DNA from: Streptomyces galbus
Lineage (GTDB): Bacteria; Actinomycetota; Actinomycetes; Streptomycetales; Streptomycetaceae
Direction: 5' to 3'
DNA length: 64,000 nt
Assembly: GCF_005280195.1 (NCBI RefSeq)
Contig: NZ_SZPR01000012.1
Coordinates: forward strand, 1-64,000
The notes beneath the pieces are model-generated. The model made no database searches, was not told the origin of the DNA, and saw nothing but the letters and a program-made list of their open reading frames with translations. The position numbers and the translations under genes were made by a program. Numbering within the stretch: the first letter of the stretch is position 1; each line of letters begins with the position of its first letter. Positions 9,783 through 17,385 of the stretch are shown here, piece by piece.

Positions 9783-10469
9783 GTGACGGATGCGGAGGAC
9801 GTGCGGAGCGGGGGCCCGGACGGCGCGGCGGGTGCGGGCGGCGCGGGGGGCCCGGGCGGCGCGGCCGGTGACGGGGTGGACGGCTCGGACGGCGACCGTG
9901 TGGAGGGCCCGGACGGCGGCCGGCGTGCCCGACTCGTGGACGCGGCCGTCGAGTACGTCGCCGCACACGGCATCGCGGACCTCAGTCTGCGCCGCCTGGG
10001 TGCCGCGATCGGCGTCAGCCACCGCATGCTGATCCACTACTTCGGCTCCAAGGAGAAGCTGCTCGTCGAGATCGTCCGGACGTCGGAGCGGCGCCGGCGC
10101 GAGGTGCTGTCCCGGCTCCGCCAGGAGCCCGGTCTCGCGCCCGCGGACGCCGCGAGGTCGCTGTGGCGGCAGTTGACGGATCCCGCCCTGGCCGGTCAGG
10201 AGCGGCTCTTCTTCGAGATCTGCGGGCACGCGCTGCGCGGACGCCCCGAGGCCGTCCCGTTCCTCGACGGGCTCGTCGCGGACTGGCTGGAACCGCTGGC
10301 GGCCGCCGAAGTGGCCGCCGGGGCGGACCCCGTCGCCGCCCGGCACCGCGCCCGGCTGGGTCTGGCCACCGTCCGCGGGCTGCTGCTCGACCTGCTCGCC
10401 ACCGGTGACCGCGCCGGAGTGGACGCGGCGATGGAGGAGTTCCTCGGGCTGTTCTACGGCGCGCAGTGA
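9783..10469 (+). CDS. TetR-family transcriptional regulator
   Basis: About 228 residues. I chose GTG at 9783. An upstream in-frame ATG at 9723 would read through both operators. After a long Gly/Ala/Asp-rich N-terminal tail the HTH region is LVDAAVEYVAAHGIADLSLR followed by HRMLIHYFGSKEKLL, near residues 45-90. The C-terminal part (RLFFEICGHALRGRPEAVP onwards) is the ligand-binding domain. A -10-like TACACT ends 6 bases before the GTG and there is no ribosome-binding site, so a leaderless transcript is likely. Confidence 0.87.
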   Translation: MTDAEDVRSGGPDGAAGAGGAGGPGGAAGDGVDGSDGDRVEGPDGGRRARLVDAAVEYVAAHGIADLSLRRLGAAIGVSHRMLIHYFGSKEKLLVEIVRTSERRRREVLSRLRQEPGLAPADAARSLWRQLTDPALAGQERLFFEICGHALRGRPEAVPFLDGLVADWLEPLAAAEVAAGADPVAARHRARLGLATVRGLLLDLLATGDRAGVDAAMEEFLGLFYGAQ

Positions 10470-10509
10470 CCTGGCCGCTCCGGGCGGCGGGAGCCCGGGC
10501 GCCGTCGCG

Positions 10510-11421
10510 TCACTCGCTCGACCGGGCGTTCACCGGGGGCCGTCGGCGGGGAGACGCGGCGGTGCCGGTCTGGTCGGCCGCGTCGGCGGTGCCGGCCTGG
10601 CGGGCCGTGTCGGCCGTGTCGGCCGGGTCCAGGCTCGCGAGCAGGCGCAGCCCGTCCTCGGCGGGGCTGCCGGGAGGCGCGGACAGCACGACCAGCTCCA
10701 TGCCCGCCTCGTTTGGCAGGACGAAGTTCTCCTGGTGCAGTTCCAGGAGCCCGACCAGCGGGTGCCGGTACGCCTTGCGTCCGTAGGTGCGGGCGCGCAC
10801 GTCCGCGCGGGCCCACAGGCGGCGGAAGCGCTCGCTGCCCATCGCCAACTCGCCGACCAGCGAGGCCAGCCGGGGGTCCTCGGGGTACTTCCCCGCGGCC
10901 AGGCGCAGGTGCCCGACCACGTCGAGGGTGCAGCTCTCCCAGTCCGCGTACAGTCCGCGTTCGGCCTCCTCCAGGAAGAGGTGCCGCGCGGTGTTCAGGC
11001 CCGGCACCGGCCGGCCGTAGAGGAGCCCGGCGAGGCGGTTGGCGGCGAGCACGTCCAGGCGGTGGTTCGTGATCAGCGCGGGTCCGTCGGCCACCAGGTC
11101 GAGGACGCGCAGCAGTTCGGGGCGGACCCGCACGCCCGGCACCTTCGCGCGGCGGCGCTGGCAGGCGAGCCGGTGCAGGTGCTCGCGTTCGGTCTCGTCG
11201 AGGCCGAGGACGCGGGCGAGGGCGTCGAGAACCTGGTCGGAGGGCTGGGTCGCGCGGCCCTGCTCCAGGCGGACGTAGTAGTCGACGCTGACGCCGGACA
11301 GGTGCGCGACCTCTTCGCGGCGCAGCCCCTGGACCCGGCGGCGGCTGTCGGTGGGGATGCCGACGGCGGCCGGGTCGACGCGGGAGCGCCGGGTCCGCAG
11401 GAAACCCGCGAGATCGTCCAT
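10510..11421 (-). CDS. XRE-family regulator with MmyB-like ligand-binding domain
   Basis: The 303-aa protein has an N-terminal helix-turn-helix (REEVAHLSGVSVDYYVRLEQG near residues 35-55). A C-terminal MmyB-like PAS-fold domain starts near residue 105 (ALITNHRLDVLAANRLAGLLYG). This architecture is common in actinobacterial regulators of neighbouring oxidoreductases, possibly sensing fatty acids or similar small molecules. The tail is Ala/Asp/Thr-rich and looks disordered. It is divergent from the quinone reductase at 11560, its probable target. Confidence 0.88.
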   Translation of the reverse strand: MDDLAGFLRTRRSRVDPAAVGIPTDSRRRVQGLRREEVAHLSGVSVDYYVRLEQGRATQPSDQVLDALARVLGLDETEREHLHRLACQRRRAKVPGVRVRPELLRVLDLVADGPALITNHRLDVLAANRLAGLLYGRPVPGLNTARHLFLEEAERGLYADWESCTLDVVGHLRLAAGKYPEDPRLASLVGELAMGSERFRRLWARADVRARTYGRKAYRHPLVGLLELHQENFVLPNEAGMELVVLSAPPGSPAEDGLRLLASLDPADTADTARQAGTADAADQTGTAASPRRRPPVNARSSE

Positions 11422-11559
11422 GTCCCCAGTATGGCCGCGGGCCCGTCCGCGAAGGTGGTCCTGCCGTTACCAGGAAGTCCCGTCCGACGGAACGCGGGCC
11501 CCTGAACGCCGGGCGCGGCGCCGTCCAGGATCGAAGGCGTCCGATCCGAAGGAGTTGCC

Positions 11560-12339
11560 ATGAAGACGCTGATCGTCTACGCCCACCCCGAGCCGCGGTC
11601 GCTGAACGGCTCGCTGAAGGACCTCGCGGTGTCCACGCTGGAGGGCGCCGGGCACGAGGTGCGGGTGAGCGACCTGTACGCGATGAACTGGAAGGCGGCC
11701 GTCGACGCCGAGGACTACGGCCCGCACGCCTCACGTCCGTTGAAGGTCGCCCTGGACTCGGGCCGCGCCTTCGACGCCGGGGCGCTCACCCCGGACGTCC
11801 GCGCCGAGCAGGAGAAGCTGCTGTGGGCCGACACGGTCGTCTTCCAGTTCCCGCTGTGGTGGTACTCGATGCCCGCGATCCTCAAGGGCTGGGTGGACCG
11901 GGTCTTCACGTACCACTTCGCCTACGGCGTCGGCGAGCACAGCGACACGCACTACGGTGACCGCTTCGGCGAAGGCACCCTCGCGGGCCGGCGGGCCCTG
12001 CTGTCGGTGACCGCCGGCGGCCCGGAGCCGCACTACGCCGCCCGCGGGATCAACGGCCCCATCGACGACCTGCTGTTCCCGATCCAGCACGGCATCCTCT
12101 ACTACCCGGGCATGGAGGTGCTGCCGCCGTTCGTGCTGTACGGCACGGACCGCGTCACCGACGAGGCCTTCCCGGACATCGCCAAGGCGTGGGAACAGCG
12201 CCTGCTCACCCTGGAGTCGACCGAGCCGATCGCCTTCCGGCGCCAGAACGCCGGTGACTACGAGATCCCCTCACTGCAGCTCAAGGAGGGCCTGGAGCCC
12301 GGGGGCCGCACGGGGTTCGGGCTGCACGTCCGCGGCTGA
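11560..12339 (+). CDS. NAD(P)H dehydrogenase (quinone), flavodoxin-like fold
   Basis: Predicted cytoplasmic FAD/FMN-dependent quinone reductase of 259 residues. It opens with KTLIVYAHPEPRSLNGSLKD, the flavin phosphate-binding region. The FQFPLWWYSMPAILKGWVDR segment near residue 97 is the classic NQO/YwrO/MdaB motif. A strong GAAGGAG lies 5 bases before the ATG. The divergent XRE/MmyB regulator and the 138-bp shared promoter region suggest ligand-induced expression, probably in detoxification. Longer than the roughly 190-aa MdaB type, it resembles the NQO1-like subgroup. Confidence 0.88.
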   Translation: MKTLIVYAHPEPRSLNGSLKDLAVSTLEGAGHEVRVSDLYAMNWKAAVDAEDYGPHASRPLKVALDSGRAFDAGALTPDVRAEQEKLLWADTVVFQFPLWWYSMPAILKGWVDRVFTYHFAYGVGEHSDTHYGDRFGEGTLAGRRALLSVTAGGPEPHYAARGINGPIDDLLFPIQHGILYYPGMEVLPPFVLYGTDRVTDEAFPDIAKAWEQRLLTLESTEPIAFRRQNAGDYEIPSLQLKEGLEPGGRTGFGLHVRG

Positions 12340-12397
12340 CCGGTGACGGGGCGCCCGGTGGGGGCGGACGCCGGACCGGCCCGCTGCGCGGAGGCTG

Positions 12398-13003
12398 TCA
12401 CAGGCCGAAGGCGCCGCCCTCGACGAGGATGAGCACACCGAGCGCGACCAGCACCAGGGGCAGCAGGACGTGCCCCCACCGGGCGAGGGCCCCGGCGATC
12501 ACGGGACGGGTGGCGAAGAACCGGCCGGCGCAGCACCACACTCCCACCAGCGCGAGGAACACCACGGCGTACACGCTCATCCCGCCGACGCCGGCCGTGG
12601 CGAACACCGGCACGTAGACGCCGATGTTGTCGCCGCCGTTGGCGAAGGTGACGGCGGCGACCTCCAGCGGGCCGGGACCGCCCGCCCCGGCCTGCTCGTC
12701 CTCGTGGTCCGTGCCGCCGTCACGGCGGTCCCGCCAGGCCCGCCAGGCGGCCTTCAGGCCGAGGGCGAGCGGCAGCAGCCCGAGGTAGGGGAGGGCCGCC
12801 GCGGGGAGGAAGGTCGCGCCGAAGGCGGCGGCCACCGCCACCGCGAGGATCGCGGCGAACCCCAGGTACTGCCCCAGCACCACTCGGCGGGCCGCACCAC
12901 GGCGACCGGCTCCCTGGGCGAAGAACAGCGCCAGCACCACGATGTCGTCGATGTTGGTGACGGCGAACAGCCCCACGGCCTGCCCGACGATGCCCAGGTC
13001 CAC
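12398..13003 (-). CDS. CadD-family cadmium/cation exporter-like membrane protein
   Basis: Predicted integral membrane protein of 201 residues with about six hydrophobic segments. It starts with GTG. The N-terminal motif FAVTNIDDIVVLALFF is typical of CadD cadmium-resistance transporters and carries the paired acidic residues. A second family feature, FANGGDNIGVYVPVF, lies near residue 116. A charged loop separates the halves. Substrate specificity cannot be fixed from sequence. It stands alone between two plus-strand genes and no metal-responsive regulator is adjacent. Confidence 0.82.
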   Translation of the reverse strand: MDLGIVGQAVGLFAVTNIDDIVVLALFFAQGAGRRGAARRVVLGQYLGFAAILAVAVAAAFGATFLPAAALPYLGLLPLALGLKAAWRAWRDRRDGGTDHEDEQAGAGGPGPLEVAAVTFANGGDNIGVYVPVFATAGVGGMSVYAVVFLALVGVWCCAGRFFATRPVIAGALARWGHVLLPLVLVALGVLILVEGGAFGL

Positions 13004-13230
13004 GAACGGATGCCTCCTTCTGCGGCGCCGGTGTCCCTGGCGACGCTACCGGCAGCCCGGACCAGCCCCACCTCGGCATGCTGCCGAACTGACGACGCCC
13101 TGACCGCCTGGCCGGCCTGAGGGGTGCGTGCGGGGCCGGAGCCGGGGAACGCTGCACACCGGGCCGACTGCTGATGCCCCGTACCCCGGATAAATAACTC
13201 TCGTTTTGTGTGCTTGTAGGGCCGGAGTAA

Positions 13231-13440
13231 GGGCATTGGTTGGCCAGGAGGTTGATAACTATGGTTCCCCTGCTTCTGGTTCTGCTGCTGGCTCTGATCC
13301 TCTTCGGTGCGGGTTTCGCACTGAAGGCCCTGTGGTGGATCGCGATCTTCGTGCTGGTCGTGTGGCTGCTCGGCTTCGTCGTCCGTTCCGCGGACGGTGC
13401 GGGCCGCAGGGGCCGTTGGTACCGCTGGTAGAAGCGCGCC
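13231..13440 (+). repeat. Dispersed near-identical duplication, copy 1
   Basis: By eye this 210-bp segment matches 27838-28047 with only two mismatches (gataact versus gatgact in the leader, gca versus gcg in one alanine codon). The repeat covers the leader, ribosome-binding site, whole small gene and a few bases past the stop, and ends before the terminator. Such identity, including third codon positions, implies recent duplication or gene conversion. Confidence 0.9.
13261..13431 (+). CDS. Small hydrophobic membrane protein, copy 1
   Basis: A 56-residue protein, MVPLLLVLLLALILFG onward, with two hydrophobic segments (about 1-18 and 20-42) and a basic, aromatic tail GRRGRWYRW. AGGAGG lies 9 bases before the ATG. 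Streptomycete genomes contain such 55-57-aa hydrophobic proteins, usually of unknown role. A second gene encoding the same protein lies at 27868. A strong hairpin follows the stop. An upstream in-frame start is possible, but the ribosome-binding site supports this one. Confidence 0.85.
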   Translation: MVPLLLVLLLALILFGAGFALKALWWIAIFVLVVWLLGFVVRSADGAGRRGRWYRW

Positions 13441-13452
13441 ACGCGTGCGTGT

Positions 13453-13489
13453 CGAGGGGGCCCGGCCGGGCAACGGCCGGGCCCCCTCG
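13453..13489 (+). terminator. Strong hairpin terminator
   Basis: A perfect 16-bp stem, CGAGGGGGCCCGGCCG paired with its complement across the 5-base loop GGCAA, begins 21 bases after the stop of the small hydrophobic gene. There is no T-tract, as is common in Streptomyces. Its core is shared with the hairpin after copy 2 at 28062-28094. Confidence 0.85.
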
Positions 13490-13604
13490 GCGTTCCACGG
13501 TCCGTCGGCCCGGCGACCGGCGACCCGGTGCGGGCCGGACGCCGTCGGCCGGACGGCGCCCGCCGCACCGGCCCGGGGACAGCGGCCGGAACGGACCACG
13601 CCGA

Positions 13605-15209
13605 TCAGAAGCCGACGTCGGGCGGGCGGTAGGCCGGTGGGCGGCGGACGCGAGTGGCGTGTTCGTAGGCGTGGGCCAGGCGCAGCAGCGTCGGCTCGGA
13701 CCACGCGGTGCCCATGAAGGTCAGGCCGACCGGCAGCCCGAACGCGAAACCGGCCGGGACGCTGACCGCCGGGTACCCGGCCAGCGCCGCGGGTGTCGAG
13801 GAGCCGCCGCCGTAGGTGTCCCCCCGGATCAGGTCGATCTTGGCGGGTGGTCCGGTGGTCGGCATCACGAGGGCGTCCAGGCGGTGGCGGCGCAGCACCG
13901 CGTCGATGCCCTCGGTGCGGGAGAGCCGGTGGTTGGTGGCGAGGGCCCGCCGGTACTCGTCCGCGGTGAACTCCAGCGCCTGCACCGCCTCCAGCCCGTC
14001 CTGGCGCACGTACCGCAGCTCGCGGTCGGCGTGGGCGCGGTTGAACGCGATCAGCCCGGCCAGGTCGCGGGGGTGCTCGCCGGGCGCGCCCGCCAGGTAG
14101 GCGTTGATCGCGCGCTTGAACTCGTACGCCTGGACGACCGGGGAGCTGGGCAGGTCCTCGAGCTCCTCGGCCGTGGGGATGTCGGCGGGATCGACCAGCG
14201 TCGCACCGGCGCGCCGCAGCACGGCGAGGGCCCGCTCGGCGATCTCGTCGGCGTGGTCGCTGTATCCGAAGTACACCGTGCGCGCCACGCCGATACGGGC
14301 CCCGCGCAGGCCGTCGGCGTCGAGGAAGCGGGTGTAGTCGCGGTGCGAGCGGCCACGGCTCGCCGCGGTCGCCGGGTCGCGGCCGTCGACCCCCACCAGC
14401 GTGCCGAGCAGGATCGCCGCGTCGCGGACGGTGCGGGCGATCGGGCCCACGCTGTCCTGGCTGGGCACACCGGGGATCACCCCGCCGCGCCCGACCAGAC
14501 CGACGGTCGGCTTCACCCCGACCACGCAGTTCGCGGAGGACGGGTCGACGATCGAGCCGTTGGTCTCGGTGCCGATGCCGGCGGCGCACAGCTCGGCCGC
14601 GACGGCGACCGCGGTGCCGGAACTGGACTCGTTGGGCGAGCGGTCCAGCTTGTACGGGTTGCGGGTCTGCCCGCCGCGGGCGCTGTGTCCCGCATGGTGG
14701 GTCAGGGACATCCCGCCCGCCCACTCGCTCAGGTTGGTCTTGCCGAGGATGACGGCACCGGCCGCGCGCAGCCGGGCCGCGACCGTGGCGTCCGCCGCGG
14801 GCCGCAGACCGACGAGGGCGAGCGAGCCCGCCGTCGTGTGCATACGGTCGCCCGTCTCCACCAGGTCCTTGAGCAGGACGGGGATGCCGTGCAGTGGCCC
14901 GCGGCGGCCCCGGGCGCCGTCGAGGCGGCGGGCCTCGCGCAGCGCGTCCGGGTTGGTCTCGATCACCGCGTGCAGCAGCGGGTCGATGCGGGCGATGCGG
15001 TCCAGGTAGTGGCGGGTCAGCCGTTCGGCGTCGAGCCGCCCCTGGTCCATCAGCCGGCGCAACTCCGCGACACCCAGCCCGTCCAGGCCCGAGGGCGGGG
15101 CCGGTCCGCCGACGACGGGAGCGGCGTGTGCGGGGGCGGACCCCAGCAAGGGGGCGGCCGCCGCGGCGGCGAGTCCGAGCGCGGTGCGGCGCGTGGTCGT
15201 CCGGTCCAT
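13605..15209 (-). CDS. Secreted amidase (amidase-signature family)
   Basis: Predicted exported amide hydrolase of 534 residues. The N-terminus TTTRRTALGLAAAAAAPLL looks like a Tat or Sec signal with twin Arg. The catalytic Lys is in GIPVLLKDLVETGD near residue 115. The Ser-rich signature is NESSSGTAVAVAAELCAAGI near residue 195, followed by GTETNGSIVDPSS. Together these supply the Ser-cis-Ser-Lys triad. Length fits the family. Neighbours do not reveal the substrate. Confidence 0.92.
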   Translation of the reverse strand: MDRTTTRRTALGLAAAAAAPLLGSAPAHAAPVVGGPAPPSGLDGLGVAELRRLMDQGRLDAERLTRHYLDRIARIDPLLHAVIETNPDALREARRLDGARGRRGPLHGIPVLLKDLVETGDRMHTTAGSLALVGLRPAADATVAARLRAAGAVILGKTNLSEWAGGMSLTHHAGHSARGGQTRNPYKLDRSPNESSSGTAVAVAAELCAAGIGTETNGSIVDPSSANCVVGVKPTVGLVGRGGVIPGVPSQDSVGPIARTVRDAAILLGTLVGVDGRDPATAASRGRSHRDYTRFLDADGLRGARIGVARTVYFGYSDHADEIAERALAVLRRAGATLVDPADIPTAEELEDLPSSPVVQAYEFKRAINAYLAGAPGEHPRDLAGLIAFNRAHADRELRYVRQDGLEAVQALEFTADEYRRALATNHRLSRTEGIDAVLRRHRLDALVMPTTGPPAKIDLIRGDTYGGGSSTPAALAGYPAVSVPAGFAFGLPVGLTFMGTAWSEPTLLRLAHAYEHATRVRRPPAYRPPDVGF

Positions 15210-15350
15210 GCCCGCAACCCTAGGGACGCAGCCCGTCCTCCTCGCTCCGGCGAACCCCCGCTTCTGCCCTGCGGCCCACCCCCTGCCGTGCGGGGGGCGG
15301 GCCGCAGTGACACTCGCTCGGCAGAGGTCTACGGCACCGCTGACGACGCA

Positions 15351-16166
15351 TCAGAATGACGTGCGCCGGGCACCGTTCAGCACCTCCGCCGTCACGTCCG
15401 GGTGGCGGTGCGGGAACGCGTGCGCTCCCCGTACCACCACGGCACGGCCCCGGGCGGCCCGGCCGGCCAGGTGCCGCACCCACCCGGGCGGGCTGAGGGC
15501 GTCGTCCTCGGCCCCCAGCACGGTCACCGGGCAGGTCACGTGCGGCAGCACCGCCTCGGGGGCGTCCGCCTGGGCGGACCGCGCGCAGGTCAGGAGCCGC
15601 CGGGGGCCGGCCGCGAGGTAGGACGGCAGTACGGCCGGTACGACACCGGGGGACTCCTGCACGGCGGTACGGAACGCCGCGACCGACAGCGGAGCCGTGC
15701 GGCGCAGCGGGGGAGGAAACGTCGGCGCCATCAGGACCAGGGCCCGTACTCGCCCGGGACTGCGCGCGGCGGCGTGCAGGGCCACCTGGGCGCCGGTGGA
15801 GTGCCCGGCCAGCACCACCGGCCCGCCGGGCACGTCCGCCAGCCACCGGGCCACCGTGTCGGCCAGCGCCCCCAGCGTCTCCCCGCAGACGGGTCCGGCG
15901 GGATCGCGGTAGCCGGGGACGTCCAGCAGCCGCGCCGGACCCGACCGGGCGCAACGCTCCAGCGTCCGCAGCAGGTAGCCGGGCGCCCCCAGCCCCGGGA
16001 CCAGCACGACGGGCACGCTCCCGGTGCGGAGGTCCGCGGTGCCCATGCTGCGCACCGCGGACGCCCCGACCCGGTCGTGCGTGACGTGCAGAAGCGCGTG
16101 CCCGTGCTGCGTCGTGATCGGCATGATCGACGAGTACCCGCCCACGGGCGGTTGCGGCGGGGGCAT
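15351..16166 (-). CDS. Alpha/beta hydrolase
   Basis: Predicted alpha/beta-fold hydrolase of about 271 residues. VVLVPGLGAPGYLL forms the oxyanion region. AGHSTGAQVAL is the nucleophile elbow with Ser. GAEDDALSP holds the acid, and RGAHAFPHRHPDV supplies the His. The ATG at 16164-16166 has GGAGG 13 bases upstream. A shorter start at 16122-16124 (MPITTQHGH) is equally reasonable and would give 257 residues. No signal peptide is evident. The 7-bp tandem repeat at 16185 lies just upstream of the start and may affect expression. Confidence 0.82.
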   Translation of the reverse strand: MPPPQPPVGGYSSIMPITTQHGHALLHVTHDRVGASAVRSMGTADLRTGSVPVVLVPGLGAPGYLLRTLERCARSGPARLLDVPGYRDPAGPVCGETLGALADTVARWLADVPGGPVVLAGHSTGAQVALHAAARSPGRVRALVLMAPTFPPPLRRTAPLSVAAFRTAVQESPGVVPAVLPSYLAAGPRRLLTCARSAQADAPEAVLPHVTCPVTVLGAEDDALSPPGWVRHLAGRAARGRAVVVRGAHAFPHRHPDVTAEVLNGARRTSF

Positions 16167-16184
16167 CGTGTTCCGGAAGCCTCC

Positions 16185-16254
16185 GCCGGTCGCCGGTCGC
16201 CGGTCGCCGGTCGCCGGTCGCCGGTCGCCGGTCGCCGGTAGCCGGTAGCCGGTG
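16185..16254. repeat. Tandem 7-bp repeat, 10 units
   Basis: Seven perfect GCCGGTC units are followed by two GCCGGTA and one GCCGGTG. The repeat lies between the end of the snapalysin gene and the start of the hydrolase gene, within 20-90 bases upstream of the hydrolase. Copy number in such arrays changes by slippage, so length may vary between strains. Confidence 0.9.
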
Positions 16255-16264
16255 GCGGTTACGG

Positions 16265-16843
16265 TCAGGGTGCGTCGACGAGGGTCCGTCCGCCGGCGGG
16301 CACGAGTGCGGCGACGGCGCTCGCGTAGGCGGCCTGCACGCGGGAGCGTTCGGTGGCGTTCGGCGTGGCGTTGGTGCAGGCCGTACCGGCGCTCGAGCCC
16401 GACATCAACTGGGAGCACGGGCCGGGCTTGGTGTCCGGCAGGCCGAGGCTGTGCCCCAGTTCGTGCGCGGCGATCCGGGTCTTGTCGTACCCCTGGTCCA
16501 CGGCCTGGCTGCCGAGTTCGACGCGGACCTGGCGGCCCGGACGGACGGGGCCGAGCGTGGCCTGCGGCCAGCCCGTGGTGGCGACGATCACGATCTCGGC
16601 CACGGCGCCGGGCGCCGCTTCCACCAGGCGGACGTTGGTCACGTTCGCGTTCCAGGAGGCGACTCCGGCCGCGATCGCGGACTCCCAGCCGGCGGCGCGG
16701 CTGTCGTCGTAGCGAAGGGTCACCGTCGCCTGCGCGGCGGACGGCGTACCGGCGGGGGCGGTGGCTGCGGTCGCGGGACCGGCCAGGGCGAGGACGAGCG
16801 CTGCGGCGGAGGTGCCCGCCGTGAGCCAGGTGCCGAGGGGCAT
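16265..16843 (-). CDS. Snapalysin-family secreted zinc metalloprotease
   Basis: Predicted small extracellular neutral protease of 192 residues. A Sec signal ends near residue 27 (AGPATAATA). The catalytic HELGHSLGLPD motif at residues 127-137 gives the HExxHxxGxxD zinc site of snapalysins. PCSQLMSG further on fits the Met-turn region. AAGGAG lies 5 bases upstream of the ATG. Known snapalysin genes usually lie next to a divergent LysR regulator. Here the divergent neighbour is the lanthipeptide precursor instead. Confidence 0.9.
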   Translation of the reverse strand: MPLGTWLTAGTSAAALVLALAGPATAATAPAGTPSAAQATVTLRYDDSRAAGWESAIAAGVASWNANVTNVRLVEAAPGAVAEIVIVATTGWPQATLGPVRPGRQVRVELGSQAVDQGYDKTRIAAHELGHSLGLPDTKPGPCSQLMSGSSAGTACTNATPNATERSRVQAAYASAVAALVPAGGRTLVDAP

Positions 16844-17060
16844 TGCTGCTCCTTCATCCGTGGGGGGGGAGTCCGGCCCCGGCGGGGCCGGGTACGCGAA
16901 GGAGCGGCACGGGGCGTCCGGTGGGGGACCGGACACCGTGGACCGCCCCTCCGGGGCGTTGCGATGCTATGCCCCGCCCTCTCCGTCCGCCATGTACCTG
17001 CCATGTCGATCATCGGCCGCCGCCGTCCGACAGGCGGTTCTCGGACAGGTCCAATTCACG

Positions 17061-17113
17061 TGACACCAATGTCAACTGACCCCTTGTCAGCGAGTCGGCC
17101 CCCTCCCTACCTT
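17061..17113 (+). promoter_or_regulatory. Candidate promoter and operator of the lanthipeptide locus
   Basis: TTGTCA at 17084-17089 and TACCTT at 17108-17113 form a plausible -35/-10 pair with an 18-bp spacer, about 80 bases before the precursor gene. Two small inverted repeats, TGACA-N4-TGTCA at 17061-17074 and CTGAC-N5-GTCAG at 17076-17090, sit on and next to the -35, so a repressor could block it. Which regulator binds is unknown. The rest of the 356-base gap (16844-17199) shows no gene. Confidence 0.45.
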
Positions 17114-17199
17114 GGTCCAGCGAGTCCTTGGCCAGGGGTCCGCCGACCCCGTCGGCCACTGCCCACTCCTCAGCGCACGACCGACCTTGGAGGCACCCC

Positions 17200-17382
17200 A
17201 TGCCCGTAGCCGTGCCGGATCTTCTGGAAACCGACCGATTCCGCGACGAGGGTCCGCTGGAGATCGACGACGAGGCGATCGTGTTCGAGGACGACGACCG
17301 CGAGGACCGCGAGCCCACGGCGTGTCTCGCCGACCCCTGGGTGACCGCCACCACCCGCTTCGCCTGTGATCTGAACTCCTAG
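17200..17382 (+). CDS. Putative lanthipeptide precursor peptide
   Basis: A 60-residue peptide with GGAGG 6 bases before the ATG. The leader contains VPDLLETDRF, reminiscent of the hydrophobic leader motif of class III/IV precursors, then a strongly acidic stretch DDEAIVFEDDDREDRE at 23-38. The likely core is the last 20 or so residues. It holds Cys42 and Cys56 with Thr40, Thr49, Thr51, Thr52 and Ser60, enough for two lanthionine-type rings. The stop is 3 bases before the GTG of the synthetase gene, so the two are co-translated. The core does not match SapB, labyrinthopeptin or venezuelin as I remember them. No protease or transporter gene is adjacent. Confidence 0.82.
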   Translation: MPVAVPDLLETDRFRDEGPLEIDDEAIVFEDDDREDREPTACLADPWVTATTRFACDLNS

Positions 17383-17385
17383 GCC

